Below, one piece after another: positions 1-8,839 of a DNA stretch of 39,303 nucleotides. The notes under the pieces were generated by a model that saw only the letters and a program-made list of their open reading frames with translations, was not told the DNA's origin and searched no databases. A program made the translations under genes and the position numbers. Position 1 is the stretch's first letter. Each line of letters opens with the position of its first letter. The DNA lies in contig JAFMFL010000005.1 in NCBI GenBank assembly GCA_017856205.1, forward strand, positions 1 to 39,303, written 5' to 3'. Source of the DNA: Flavobacteriaceae bacterium (lineage in GTDB: Bacteria; Bacteroidota; Bacteroidia; Flavobacteriales; Flavobacteriaceae).

Positions 1-267
1 TGGGTCAAAAGACACATAGGCAGTTTTACCTTCAAAATCTACTTTAGATGACATAACGCCTTCAGATACAGCTACTTTCTTCTCGATACGAGCAGCGCAT
101 CCCATCTCACATGTCATACCTTCAATGGGGAATGAAATATGAGACAAATCAGCAGACAATTCTATTATTTTTTCCTCGTTATGCGTAACGGATTTTTTCT
201 CTGATTTTGAAGCTGTCGTGCAGCCAACAAATAGTATGACTAAAATGTAGTAATAAGGGCGTTTCAT
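1..267 (-). CDS. HMA (heavy-metal-associated) domain lipoprotein, C-terminus truncated by window edge
   Basis: Reverse-strand reading from ATG at 267: MKRPYYYILVILFVGCTTASKSEKKS...FPIEGMTCEMGCAARIEKKVAVSEGVMSSKVDFEGKTAYVSFDP; lipobox-like VGC and GMTC...C HMA motif. Confidence 0.8.
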   Translation of the reverse strand, partial: MKRPYYYILVILFVGCTTASKSEKKSVTHNEEKIIELSADLSHISFPIEGMTCEMGCAARIEKKVAVSEGVMSSKVDFEGKTAYVSFDP

Positions 268-338
268 AATATTGAATTTTACTCAAATGTAGGAAATTAT
301 TGCTATTTGTCATTGAATTTTACCAGCTTTGCCGTGCT

Positions 339-1226
339 ATGCAATTGATTCCACAAAACAAATGGCTCTATCTATTTTTACTTTCTCTTATTTGGGGAAG
401 TTCTTATATTCTTATAAAACGCGGACTTGTTGGACTAACGCCCATACAGTTGGGTAGTGTGCGCATTATTTTTAGTACAATTTTCTTGCTTTTTATGGGA
501 TACAAATCACTAAATGGACTTTCCAAAAAGGAGTGGAAATGGTTGGTAATAACAGGGTTTTTAGGAACCTTTTTTCCCTCCTTCTTTTTTGCGTTTGCAC
601 AGCAATATATTGATTCTGCTGTTGCTGCTATTCTAAATTCGCTTACGCCAATTTTTACACTACTAGTGGGGGTTGCTTTTTTTGCTAGCAAAATTTTGAC
701 TCGTCAATATGCGGGGGTTTTGTTAGGCTTTATAGGTTCTGTCGGATTGATATGGGGTGGCTCTCAAATTGCTGAAAATCAACCTACGGAATATGTGCTG
801 CTAATCATATGTGCGTCTATGTGCTATGCAGTAAACATTTATTTTCTTAAACACAAACTTGCCAACGTGTCACCCATGGCAATGACGTTGGGAAACTTTA
901 TTGCTATCCTTCCACCAGCCGTTGTGCTGTTGTTATTTTCCGATTTCTTTTCCATGCAACAGCTACAGTCCAACAAGGTACTTTCGAGTCTAGGTTTTGT
1001 TGCCTTGCTTGCCTTTTTTGGTACTGCCATCGCCAAGGTTATGTTTAACCGATTTGTAAAAATGGCATCTGCCGTTTTTGTGTCTTCGGTTACCTATACA
1101 CTGCCTATTGTGGCACTATTTTGGGGGATGCTTGACGGCGAGCGCATTGGTGGTTTTCAACTTTTGGCTACCGCCATTATTTTAATTGGAGTTTCGCTAT
1201 CGAATCGACCAGCGAAAGCCAAATAA
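339..1226 (+). CDS. EamA/DMT family transporter
   Basis: ORF 300..1226; likely ATG at 339 (MQLIPQNKWLYLFLLSLIWGSSYILIKRGL). Multiple TM segments and WGSSY...K start typical of EamA proteins. Confidence 0.8.
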   Translation: MQLIPQNKWLYLFLLSLIWGSSYILIKRGLVGLTPIQLGSVRIIFSTIFLLFMGYKSLNGLSKKEWKWLVITGFLGTFFPSFFFAFAQQYIDSAVAAILNSLTPIFTLLVGVAFFASKILTRQYAGVLLGFIGSVGLIWGGSQIAENQPTEYVLLIICASMCYAVNIYFLKHKLANVSPMAMTLGNFIAILPPAVVLLLFSDFFSMQQLQSNKVLSSLGFVALLAFFGTAIAKVMFNRFVKMASAVFVSSVTYTLPIVALFWGMLDGERIGGFQLLATAIILIGVSLSNRPAKAK

Positions 1227-1228
1227 CA

Positions 1229-3280
1229 CTATTGTTCAGGGTTAACTTCTACACTATCTAGCGATAGTAAAATATCTTGCCCTCCCATGTTAAAACTCTT
1301 TTTTCCAGGAACTGTCAAGCCCGAATTTTCAGTGTACTCCGAAAAATCTGTGGTATTGGTTTGCATTTGCCCCCCAAAGTTTACCATTGTAGATTCTCTA
1401 AGTTTTAGCCCCGAATCTACCCCATAGTAATAGGTATAGCTCACACCCGTTCCAGGAACCTTTATTGTGTAGGCATTTTCTCCATTGATATCTTCTATAC
1501 CTTCTAACGAGACCTCATCGCTGTTAAGCAATGCCATTTCTGGGAGTACGCCCAAAGTCTTCTTCATATCGTCGTGAATCATTTTAGGTAAGTCCATTTG
1601 ATTTGAACCTTGTTTCATATAAGCACTTGCTTCCGAAACCACACTGGTCATCATGGTATTTCCACCAACTGAAATCACCTGCTTTTGTTCATCTGCAGAA
1701 TAGGTTTCTTCCACTTCAAGTGCAGTTTGCATAAATTCTCCTTTATACGTCAATTTCAATGCCTTTAAATTGGAAATAGCACTAACCCCTATTTTTTCCA
1801 TGTAAGTGTTCAATACACTTTTGGCCGTGACACCTCCCGAAACAGCGGTTTTTCGAGGGCGCTCAATTGGAATTCCGTATTTGTCATAATACGAAACACC
1901 AAGCTTTGCTCCGTTAAATACTACATTTTCCAAGTTGTCCAGTACATCTACCCCCTTACCAGTTACTACTACCCGCGCTTGATTTACATTAAAATATTTT
2001 TGCGCTACGCGTTGCACATCTTCAGCCGTAACGGCATTGATATTATCCAAATAGTTTTTATAAAAATCCGTATCCAAGTTTTCGGTGGCAACCTCCAAAG
2101 CAAATCGGGCTATTGTAGCAGGATTTTCCAAAGATCGCACAAAACTTCCCACATATTTTGCCTTTGCTTTTTTCAATTCACTTTCCGTGACCAGTTCCGT
2201 ACGGATGCGTTTAATTTCGCTTAATAGTTCAACAACGGCGCTATCGGTAACTTCGTTGCGCACACTTGCCGTTGCACGGAATCGTGTAGCTGTGCGTTTG
2301 TTGTTCCCAATGCTAGAGTAAGAGCCATAGGTATAGCCTTTGTCTTCGCGTAGGTTTAAGAACAAACGTGCCTCACCACCGCCGCCAAGAATGGAATTTG
2401 CCATCAGCACTGGAAAATAATCCGGGTCTTTTTTTGCCAAATGCGCAGTGCTTTGCACCACCACTTCCGACTGCACGGCATTGGGCATATTTACAAAATC
2501 GATTTGCGTTTTTGCAGGGTTAGTAACTTCAGGAAGCGGACTAGCAGCAACGGGTTGTGCTTTCCATTTATTGAAGTGTTTTGTGGCTAGTGCCTCTACC
2601 GTAGCCGCATCGATATCGCCGACAACCACTAAGTATGCGTTATCAGGTCTAAACCTAGCATCGTAAAAGCGTTGTATGTCCGCTAATTTGATGTTGTATA
2701 CCGTTCCAGAAGTGGTGTATTCACCATAGGGGTGATTGCCTCCATATGCCAACAGCGCCTCAACACGCCTTGCAGCAGAAGTAACATCTTTTTCATTAGC
2801 CTTTAAGGCGTCAATTAGCACATCACGCTCTTTAATAAATTCCTCCTCTGTGAAATTCGGATTAATTGCTGCATCGGCCATCATCTCAAAAACTCTTGGG
2901 AAATAGCGTGTCAGCGATTGCGCAATTGCACCCGATGTGCTAATGCTAATGTTGGCACCCATAAAGTCTACCTCATCATAAAAATCATCCTTTTTAATTT
3001 TCTTTGACCCTTTTCCCAGTAGACTACCCGTAAGCTGACTCATTCCAGATTTAATACCCTCCAAAATAGGTGGATTGTCAAGGGTTAAACTCGCGCTTAC
3101 TTGAGGTAGCTTTCGGTTTTCTACCACCATAACAGTAAGCCCGTTTTTGAGTTTGAATTGATGCGGTTCTTTCACCTGAATACTGGGCGCAGGACCGGGT
3201 TTGGGTTGTTGGCTTCGGTCAATTTGCGCAAATGCCGAAACGGTTAGTAGTGCGGTAAATAATACAAGTAATTTTTTCAT
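1229..3280 (-). CDS. M16 family peptidase-like subunit lacking the HxxEH motif, with a C-terminal extension
   Basis: M16 architecture (FKLKNGLTVMVVENRKLPQVSASL..., GGGGEARLFLNLREDKGYTYGSYS); signal peptide; extra ~200 aa at the C-terminus. Confidence 0.85.
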   Translation of the reverse strand: MKKLLVLFTALLTVSAFAQIDRSQQPKPGPAPSIQVKEPHQFKLKNGLTVMVVENRKLPQVSASLTLDNPPILEGIKSGMSQLTGSLLGKGSKKIKKDDFYDEVDFMGANISISTSGAIAQSLTRYFPRVFEMMADAAINPNFTEEEFIKERDVLIDALKANEKDVTSAARRVEALLAYGGNHPYGEYTTSGTVYNIKLADIQRFYDARFRPDNAYLVVVGDIDAATVEALATKHFNKWKAQPVAASPLPEVTNPAKTQIDFVNMPNAVQSEVVVQSTAHLAKKDPDYFPVLMANSILGGGGEARLFLNLREDKGYTYGSYSSIGNNKRTATRFRATASVRNEVTDSAVVELLSEIKRIRTELVTESELKKAKAKYVGSFVRSLENPATIARFALEVATENLDTDFYKNYLDNINAVTAEDVQRVAQKYFNVNQARVVVTGKGVDVLDNLENVVFNGAKLGVSYYDKYGIPIERPRKTAVSGGVTAKSVLNTYMEKIGVSAISNLKALKLTYKGEFMQTALEVEETYSADEQKQVISVGGNTMMTSVVSEASAYMKQGSNQMDLPKMIHDDMKKTLGVLPEMALLNSDEVSLEGIEDINGENAYTIKVPGTGVSYTYYYGVDSGLKLRESTMVNFGGQMQTNTTDFSEYTENSGLTVPGKKSFNMGGQDILLSLDSVEVNPEQ

Positions 3281-3290
3281 CGTCTATCAT

Positions 3291-4604
3291 TTAGTTGGTT
3301 TCAGATTCTGGTAAATATTCAAGCACCAAACGCTGGTTGGTGTTCAGGTACTTGTTGGCAATATCACGAATTTCTCCTCGAGAAATGGAACGGTAAATAT
3401 CAATTTCGTTGTTAATCAGATTGGTGTCGCCATACAGCATATAGTAGCGTGCTAGTGAATTGGCAATCCCTTCAATAGAGGCGTTACTGCTTACAAAATC
3501 ATTTTCGAATTTGTTCAGGAGTTTCTGATAATCACGTTCCGAGATTAAGTCGGTTTGCAATTTTGTAATCTCAGCATCCATTTCATCTTTTAAATCGTCT
3601 AACTGAAATTCACCTTGCGGGAGCCCATACAAAATGTACATGCCGTAGTCTTCTTGCGAAAAATTAAGTGTACCTGTTTGCAGTGCCATTTTCTTTTCAT
3701 CCACTAATTTTTTGTAGAGTTTAGAACTAGGTCCGTCGCTCAAATAGGTCGAAATCATATCCAACACTCGCGAATCACGTGCTTTGAACGATGGGGTGCG
3801 ATAGGCAGCAATTAGGGCAGGAATTTGAATATTTCCGTCGTATGCCGTTGCATTGCGTTGTTCGTTGATGGGGTCTTCTTTGAAGTTTTCTCTTACGATT
3901 TCCGCCCCTCTTGGAATATCCCCAAAATAGTCTTCAACCATTTTTTTGGTGGTGTCTATATCAATGTCTCCAGCCACTACAAGTACAGCGTTATTGGGCA
4001 CATAGAATTTTTTATTGAATACTAAAAACTCGTCAAGCGTTGCGGCATCTAGGTGCTCCATTTCGCCAATGGTTGTCCAGCGGTAAGGATGTTTGGTAAA
4101 AAGATGTTTTTTTACATTTTCCAAGAACTTTCCATAAGGCTGGTTGTCAACTCTAAGGCGTTTTTCTTCTTTTACCACTTCGTTTTGGGTATCCACGCCA
4201 CCTTGTTCAATAATGGGGTGTAGCATACGTTCCGATTCCATCCACAAGCCCAATTCTAAATTGTTGGAAGGAAAAACCTCGTAGTAATAGGTTCTGTCAT
4301 CGGTGGTATTGGCGTTGTTGGTACCCCCGTTTTCGGTGACGATAGAAAACCAGGCACCGTTTTCGATATTTGCTGTACCCTCAAAAAGAAGATGTTCAAA
4401 AAAGTGTGCAAATCCAGTGCGGTCGGGTTGTTCGTCTTTGGCACCCACGTGGTACATGACCGATGTGGTTACCACAGGAGCTGTATTATCTTGGTGCAGG
4501 ATTACGTGTAAGCCGTTGTTAAGGTTGTATTCCTCGAAGGAAACGGATTGTGCTGCCACAACTCCGGCTACGAATAAAAAGGCTAAAGAAGTGTATTTAT
4601 TCAT
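3291..4604 (-). CDS. M16 family zinc peptidase (catalytic subunit)
   Basis: HFFEHLLFEGT zinc-binding HxxEH motif; signal peptide MNKYTSLAFLFVAGVVAAQS. Confidence 0.9.
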   Translation of the reverse strand: MNKYTSLAFLFVAGVVAAQSVSFEEYNLNNGLHVILHQDNTAPVVTTSVMYHVGAKDEQPDRTGFAHFFEHLLFEGTANIENGAWFSIVTENGGTNNANTTDDRTYYYEVFPSNNLELGLWMESERMLHPIIEQGGVDTQNEVVKEEKRLRVDNQPYGKFLENVKKHLFTKHPYRWTTIGEMEHLDAATLDEFLVFNKKFYVPNNAVLVVAGDIDIDTTKKMVEDYFGDIPRGAEIVRENFKEDPINEQRNATAYDGNIQIPALIAAYRTPSFKARDSRVLDMISTYLSDGPSSKLYKKLVDEKKMALQTGTLNFSQEDYGMYILYGLPQGEFQLDDLKDEMDAEITKLQTDLISERDYQKLLNKFENDFVSSNASIEGIANSLARYYMLYGDTNLINNEIDIYRSISRGEIRDIANKYLNTNQRLVLEYLPESETN

Positions 4605-4644
4605 GTTTTAGGATTTTAACTGTCTAATATAATAATTAACGCTA

Positions 4645-4652
4645 ACAAATAT
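4645..4652 (-). promoter_or_regulatory. Candidate -7 element (TATATTTG on minus strand) for the M16 operon
   Basis: caaatata on + strand, about 40 bp upstream of the 4604 start; matches Bacteroidota TAnnTTTG consensus; no clear -33 TTG. Confidence 0.4.
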
Positions 4653-4690
4653 AACGACTTACTCAAAATATTGTTACACATAAAAAACGG

Positions 4691-4721
4691 TTGGTTGATT
4701 GGGAACAAGATTGTATATTTG
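4691..4721 (+). promoter_or_regulatory. Candidate rplU promoter (TTG ... TATATTTG)
   Basis: TATATTTG at 4714-4721 with TTG at 4691/4695; ATG at 4758. Confidence 0.5.
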
Positions 4722-4757
4722 CACCCGCTTCAACAGGAAGTGTTTAAAACTAAAAAT

Positions 4758-5285
4758 ATGTTTGCAATCGTAGAGATAGCAGGGCAGCAATTTAAAGTTG
4801 CAAAAGACCAGAAGGTATTTGTGCATCGTTTGGACGCCAAAACAGGAGATAAGGTTTCTTTTGATAAGGTGTATTTAGTAGCAGACGGTGACAAGGTATC
4901 TGTAGGCGCCCCGGCTGTAGCCAATGCTTCGGTAGAAGCAAAAGTGGTTCGTCATTTAAAGGATGACAAAGTAATTGTATTTAAAAAGAAACGTCGCAAG
5001 GGATATCGCGTAAAGAATGGTCACCGCCAGTCGTTGACGGAAATTCTTGTTGAGTCTGTGGGAGTTGGAACTGCTAAAAAAGCAGCACCTGCCAAAAAAG
5101 CCGCAGTACCCAAAGCAGCCGAGAAAAAAGAAGCTGCTCCCAAAGCCGCGCCAAAAGCCAAAGCTGTAGACTTTTCGTCTAAGACAGTAGCTGAGCTTAA
5201 AGAGTTGGCTAAAGAAGCGGGTGTTTCAGGTATTTCTGCGATGAAAAAAGCCGAATTGGTAGCGGCACTAGAAGCAAAAAAATAA
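4758..5285 (+). CDS. rplU: 50S ribosomal protein L21 with Lys/Ala/Pro-rich linker and C-terminal SAP/HeH/Rho-N-like domain
   Basis: MFAIVEIAGQQFKVAKDQKVFVHRL...KKKRRKGYRVKNGHRQSLTEILV is L21; extension ends TVAELKELAKEAGVSGISAMKKAELVAALEAKK. Confidence 0.95.
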   Translation: MFAIVEIAGQQFKVAKDQKVFVHRLDAKTGDKVSFDKVYLVADGDKVSVGAPAVANASVEAKVVRHLKDDKVIVFKKKRRKGYRVKNGHRQSLTEILVESVGVGTAKKAAPAKKAAVPKAAEKKEAAPKAAPKAKAVDFSSKTVAELKELAKEAGVSGISAMKKAELVAALEAKK

Positions 5286-5296
5286 ACGGATAAGCC

Positions 5297-5557
5297 ATGG
5301 CACACAAAAAAGGAGTAGGTAGTTCGAAGAACGGTAGAGAATCGGAATCGAAACGCTTGGGCGTAAAAATATTTGGGGGACAACTTGCAACTGCAGGTAA
5401 TATTATTGTCCGTCAGCGTGGTACCGCCCACCACCCTGGAGAAAATGTATATTTGGGAAAAGACCATACACTACATGCCAAAATTGACGGCGTAGTGCGC
5501 TTTACCAAAAAGAAAAACAACCGCTCGTATGTTTCTGTAGATCCTATTCAGGAATAA
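5297..5557 (+). CDS. rpmA: 50S ribosomal protein L27
   Basis: [61 protein letters not shown]. Confidence 0.98.
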   Translation: MAHKKGVGSSKNGRESESKRLGVKIFGGQLATAGNIIVRQRGTAHHPGENVYLGKDHTLHAKIDGVVRFTKKKNNRSYVSVDPIQE

Positions 5558-5580
5558 ACCGCGAGAAGCAAGAAAAACAA

Positions 5581-5609
5581 AACCCCGATGCAACGCATCG
5601 GGGTTTTTT
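5581..5609 (+). terminator. Rho-independent terminator after rplU-rpmA
   Basis: AACCCCGATGC-AAC-GCATCGGGGTTTTTT perfect stem plus T-run. Confidence 0.9.
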
Positions 5610-5628
5610 GTTACTCGTTCAATAAATG

Positions 5629-5658
5629 AAAAAACCGAGACAACTGCCTCGGTTTTTA
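5629..5658 (-). terminator. Terminator-like hairpin, probably for ahcY (could act on either strand)
   Basis: AAAAACCGAG-ACAACTGC-CTCGGTTTTT hairpin with A-run and T-run on either side, between convergent rpmA and ahcY. Confidence 0.75.
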
Positions 5659-5679
5659 TCGTTTTGTGTTCTAAAAAAA

Positions 5680-6996
5680 TTAGTAACGGTAGTACTCTGG
5701 CTTATACGGTCCTTGTACGGGAACACTAATATAATCTGCCTGTTCTTGGTCTAATGCTTCCAATTCCACACCCAGTTTGTCAAGGTGCAAACGTGCTACT
5801 TTTTCGTCCAAATGCTTAGGGAGCATATACACCTTATTTTCGTAGCGGTCGGCGTGGTTCCAAAGCTCAATTTGTGCCAACGTTTGGTTCGTAAATGAGT
5901 TACTCATCACAAAACTTGGGTGTCCCGTAGCACAACCTAAATTTACCAATCGCCCTTCTGCCAACACAATAATGTCTTTTCCTTCAACCGTGTATTTATC
6001 CACCTGTGGTTTAATTTCCACCTTAGTGTTGCCGTAGTTATCGTTTAGCCACGCCATGTCAATTTCGTTGTCAAAGTGCCCAATATTACACACAATGGCT
6101 TTGTCTTTCATGGCACGGAAATGGCGTTCAGCCACAATGTCTTTGTTTCCAGTAGCGGTAACAATAATATCGGCATTGCCAATTACGGTATCCAATTTTT
6201 TCACTTCATAACCGTCCATAGAGGCTTGCAGCGCACAAATGGGGTCAATTTCGGTAACAGTAACAATAGCACCTGCCCCTTGAAACGAAGCCACGGTTCC
6301 TTTTCCTACATCGCCATAACCAGCAACCACTACACGCTTTCCAGCAAGCATAATGTCTGTTGCTCTGCGCACGGCATCTACGGCAGATTCTTTACAGCCG
6401 TATTTGTTGTCAAACTTTGATTTGGTTACCGAGTCGTTTACGTTAATGGCAGGCAAGGGAAGTGTTCCGTTCTGCACACGCTCATAGAGGCGGTGTACGC
6501 CCGTAGTGGTTTCTTCCGAAAGACCTTTGATGCCAGCAGCTAGCTCTGGATAATCATCTAAAATCATGTTGGTAAGGTCACCGCCATCGTCCAAAATCAT
6601 GTTTAGCGGTTGGCGATCTTCACCAAAAAATAAGGTTTGCTCAATACACCAATTAAATTCTTCTTCGTTCATGCCTTTCCACGCATACACGGGAATTCCT
6701 GCTGCGGCAATAGCCGCTGCTGCATGGTCTTGTGTGGAAAAAATATTACACGAGCTCCAGGTAACTTCTGCGCCCAGTGCCGTAAGCGTTTCAATAAGCA
6801 CCGCCGTTTGAATGGTCATGTGCAAGCAGCCCGCAATACGCGCACCTTTAAGCGGTTGCTCTTTAGCGTATTCTTCACGAAGTGCCATAAGCCCAGGCAT
6901 TTCAGCCTCAGCAAGTTCTATTTCTTTACGCCCCCAATCAGCAAGCGAAATGTCTTTTACTTTGTAAGGAACGTAAGCAGTTGTTTTAGTAGCCAT
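5680..6996 (-). CDS. ahcY: Adenosylhomocysteinase
   Basis: [44 protein letters not shown]...[20 protein letters not shown]...[20 protein letters not shown]...PEYYRY; start at 6996 preferred over 7053. Confidence 0.97.
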   Translation of the reverse strand: MATKTTAYVPYKVKDISLADWGRKEIELAEAEMPGLMALREEYAKEQPLKGARIAGCLHMTIQTAVLIETLTALGAEVTWSSCNIFSTQDHAAAAIAAAGIPVYAWKGMNEEEFNWCIEQTLFFGEDRQPLNMILDDGGDLTNMILDDYPELAAGIKGLSEETTTGVHRLYERVQNGTLPLPAINVNDSVTKSKFDNKYGCKESAVDAVRRATDIMLAGKRVVVAGYGDVGKGTVASFQGAGAIVTVTEIDPICALQASMDGYEVKKLDTVIGNADIIVTATGNKDIVAERHFRAMKDKAIVCNIGHFDNEIDMAWLNDNYGNTKVEIKPQVDKYTVEGKDIIVLAEGRLVNLGCATGHPSFVMSNSFTNQTLAQIELWNHADRYENKVYMLPKHLDEKVARLHLDKLGVELEALDQEQADYISVPVQGPYKPEYYRY

Positions 6997-7009
6997 AGTT
7001 GTATATTTG
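6981..7009 (+). promoter_or_regulatory. Candidate promoter (TTG-N18-TATATTTG) for the PPTase/pnuC cluster
   Basis: TTG 6981-6983 and TATATTTG 7002-7009; ATG at 7046. Confidence 0.5.
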
Positions 7010-7028
7010 ATTCTTAGCAATTTGCAGG

Positions 7029-7059
7029 CAAAATTACGGTATTCTATGCCCATTTACAA
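7029..7059 (-). promoter_or_regulatory. Candidate ahcY promoter (TTG-N20-TAATTTTG on minus strand)
   Basis: caaaatta 7029-7036 and CAA 7057-7059 on + strand; ahcY ATG at 6996. Confidence 0.45.
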
Positions 7060-7684
7060 AAAATACATTGCGCCACACAATACCCAAATTTTGGTATGGC
7101 ATATTACGGAAGATGAAACTACGTTGAGCAGCGGAATAGTACTTACCAAATTGTGTATCAACAGATTAGGTCAGATGAAATCTGACATTCATCGTTGTGG
7201 GTTTTTAAGTGTACGGCAATTGCTAAAAGCGGCGGGATATTCGCCTAAGGACTTGTACTACGACCCCAATGGCAAACCACATTTGGCAGACGGAAGACAT
7301 ATTTCTATCTCACATTCGCATCAATTTTCGGCAATTGCCATCGGCGATAAACCTTTAGGTATTGACATTGAAAAAGAACGTCCCAAAGTGCATCGTATTG
7401 CATCGCGGTTTTTGCATAGCTCTGAGCTTACACCCAATGCCACAGACAGAATGCATACCACGCAATGGTGCATCAAAGAAGCCGCCTATAAAGCATTGGG
7501 CAAGAAAGGCATAAGTTTTTTGCACGATATTCGTACAACTCATTTGGATACTGAGTATCCCGTGGCGGAAGTGCAGTTGCAACACAACACCATAGCGCTC
7601 AAGAATTGGCTGTATTTTTGGGAGGATTATTCATGTGCCTTAGCTATTAAATCAGACTTAAGCGATTATGAACCAGCTTTTTGA
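7046..7684 (+). CDS. 4'-phosphopantetheinyl transferase superfamily protein
   Basis: Sfp-type motifs: [31 protein letters not shown] and [15 protein letters not shown]. Confidence 0.85.
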   Translation: MPIYKKYIAPHNTQILVWHITEDETTLSSGIVLTKLCINRLGQMKSDIHRCGFLSVRQLLKAAGYSPKDLYYDPNGKPHLADGRHISISHSHQFSAIAIGDKPLGIDIEKERPKVHRIASRFLHSSELTPNATDRMHTTQWCIKEAAYKALGKKGISFLHDIRTTHLDTEYPVAEVQLQHNTIALKNWLYFWEDYSCALAIKSDLSDYEPAF

Positions 7685-8297
7685 GTTGTTATTTGAGCAG
7701 TATTTGGAGTATAAGGGAGTTGATATTATACTAGAGGTTACTGCTGTGTTATTTGGATTTTTAAGTGTGTGGTATGCCAAAAAAAACCATATTTGGGTTT
7801 TTCCAACAGGACTTATTTCCACTGGAATTTTTGTGTATCTACTCTGTAAATGGGCGCTTTTAGGCGATATGATGATAAACGCATATTACTTTGCCATGAG
7901 TGTGTACGGATGGTATGTTTGGACGCGAATAACAAACGATAAACCAACACCCATAAGCCAAACCACCACCAAAGAAAAAAGGACTTCAATTTTCATTTTT
8001 ATCGCTACGCTACTTTTTGTTTATGCAGTATATCAATCAGTGGGAAAGTGGACATCTTGGACGGCGTATGTAGACACCATAACTACTGGCATATTTTTTG
8101 TCGGTATGTGGCTTATGGCACGTAGAAAGATTGAGAATTGGATATTTTGGATTGTTGGCGATATTATTTCTGTCCCACTCTATTTTTATAAGGGGCTAAC
8201 CTTTACAAGTATTCAATACCTTATCTTTACAGCCATAGCCATATACGGTTATATCGCATGGAAAAACATCTTAAACAACTCCCGAGTAATTGCATAA
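7668..8297 (+). CDS. pnuC: PnuC-family vitamin transporter (nicotinamide riboside or thiamine)
   Basis: FGFLSVWYAKKNHIWVFPTGLISTGIFVYLLCKWALLGDMMINAYYFAMSVYGWYVWTR is PnuC-like; hydrophobic. Confidence 0.9.
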   Translation: MNQLFELLFEQYLEYKGVDIILEVTAVLFGFLSVWYAKKNHIWVFPTGLISTGIFVYLLCKWALLGDMMINAYYFAMSVYGWYVWTRITNDKPTPISQTTTKEKRTSIFIFIATLLFVYAVYQSVGKWTSWTAYVDTITTGIFFVGMWLMARRKIENWIFWIVGDIISVPLYFYKGLTFTSIQYLIFTAIAIYGYIAWKNILNNSRVIA

Positions 8298-8839
8298 AAG
8301 TGGTATTGTTTGGTCCTGAATCTACAGGTAAAACCACATTAGCAAAAGCATTAGCTGAGCATTACAACACTACTTGGGTACCTGAATATGCCAGAACATA
8401 TCTCGAAAATAAATGGCATCAATCGGGAGAAATATGCGCTCCTGAAGATATTTTCCCTATTGCTGTTGGGCAAATAAGATTAGAAAATGAAGCAGTAAAA
8501 AAGGCAAATACATTTCTCTTTTGCGATACCACGCCGCTTTCTACACAGGTGTATTCGGAAGCGTATTTTAAGGGATGGTGTGACCAAAAAGTAGTTCATG
8601 CCAACAAAAAAAACAGCTACGATGTATACTTTTTGACCGATATTGACGTTCCTTGGGAGAAGGACTTGCTTCGTGACAGACCCAACCAACGCGAAGAAAT
8701 GCTCGAAACCTTTGCCTCTGCCTTAACAAAACGAAACCTTACTTACACCTTATTACAGGGTTCGCATAAAGAACGAATGAAACTTGCTATTGAAAAACTA
8801 AACAAGTTGTATGAAACACACATTTACGCAAAAGGATAA
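8258..8839 (+). CDS. NadR-like P-loop kinase (AAA family ATPase)
   Basis: KVVLFGPESTGKTTLAKALAEHYNTTWVPEYARTYLE Walker A; FLFCDTTPLSTQVYSEAYF; PWEKDLLRDRPNQREEML. Confidence 0.85.
   Translation: MEKHLKQLPSNCIKVVLFGPESTGKTTLAKALAEHYNTTWVPEYARTYLENKWHQSGEICAPEDIFPIAVGQIRLENEAVKKANTFLFCDTTPLSTQVYSEAYFKGWCDQKVVHANKKNSYDVYFLTDIDVPWEKDLLRDRPNQREEMLETFASALTKRNLTYTLLQGSHKERMKLAIEKLNKLYETHIYAKG

Noticed and set aside
404-1036. Antisense ORFs inside the EamA gene (and similar 60-150 aa ORFs opposite most genes in the track)
   Set aside because: They lie fully within well-supported genes on the other strand, have no recognisable domain or start context, and have composition expected of shadow ORFs
5080-5165. 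Repetitive AAPAKKAA-coding stretch as a DNA tandem repeat
   Set aside because: It is a low-complexity Lys/Ala/Pro linker of L21, with no regular nucleotide period
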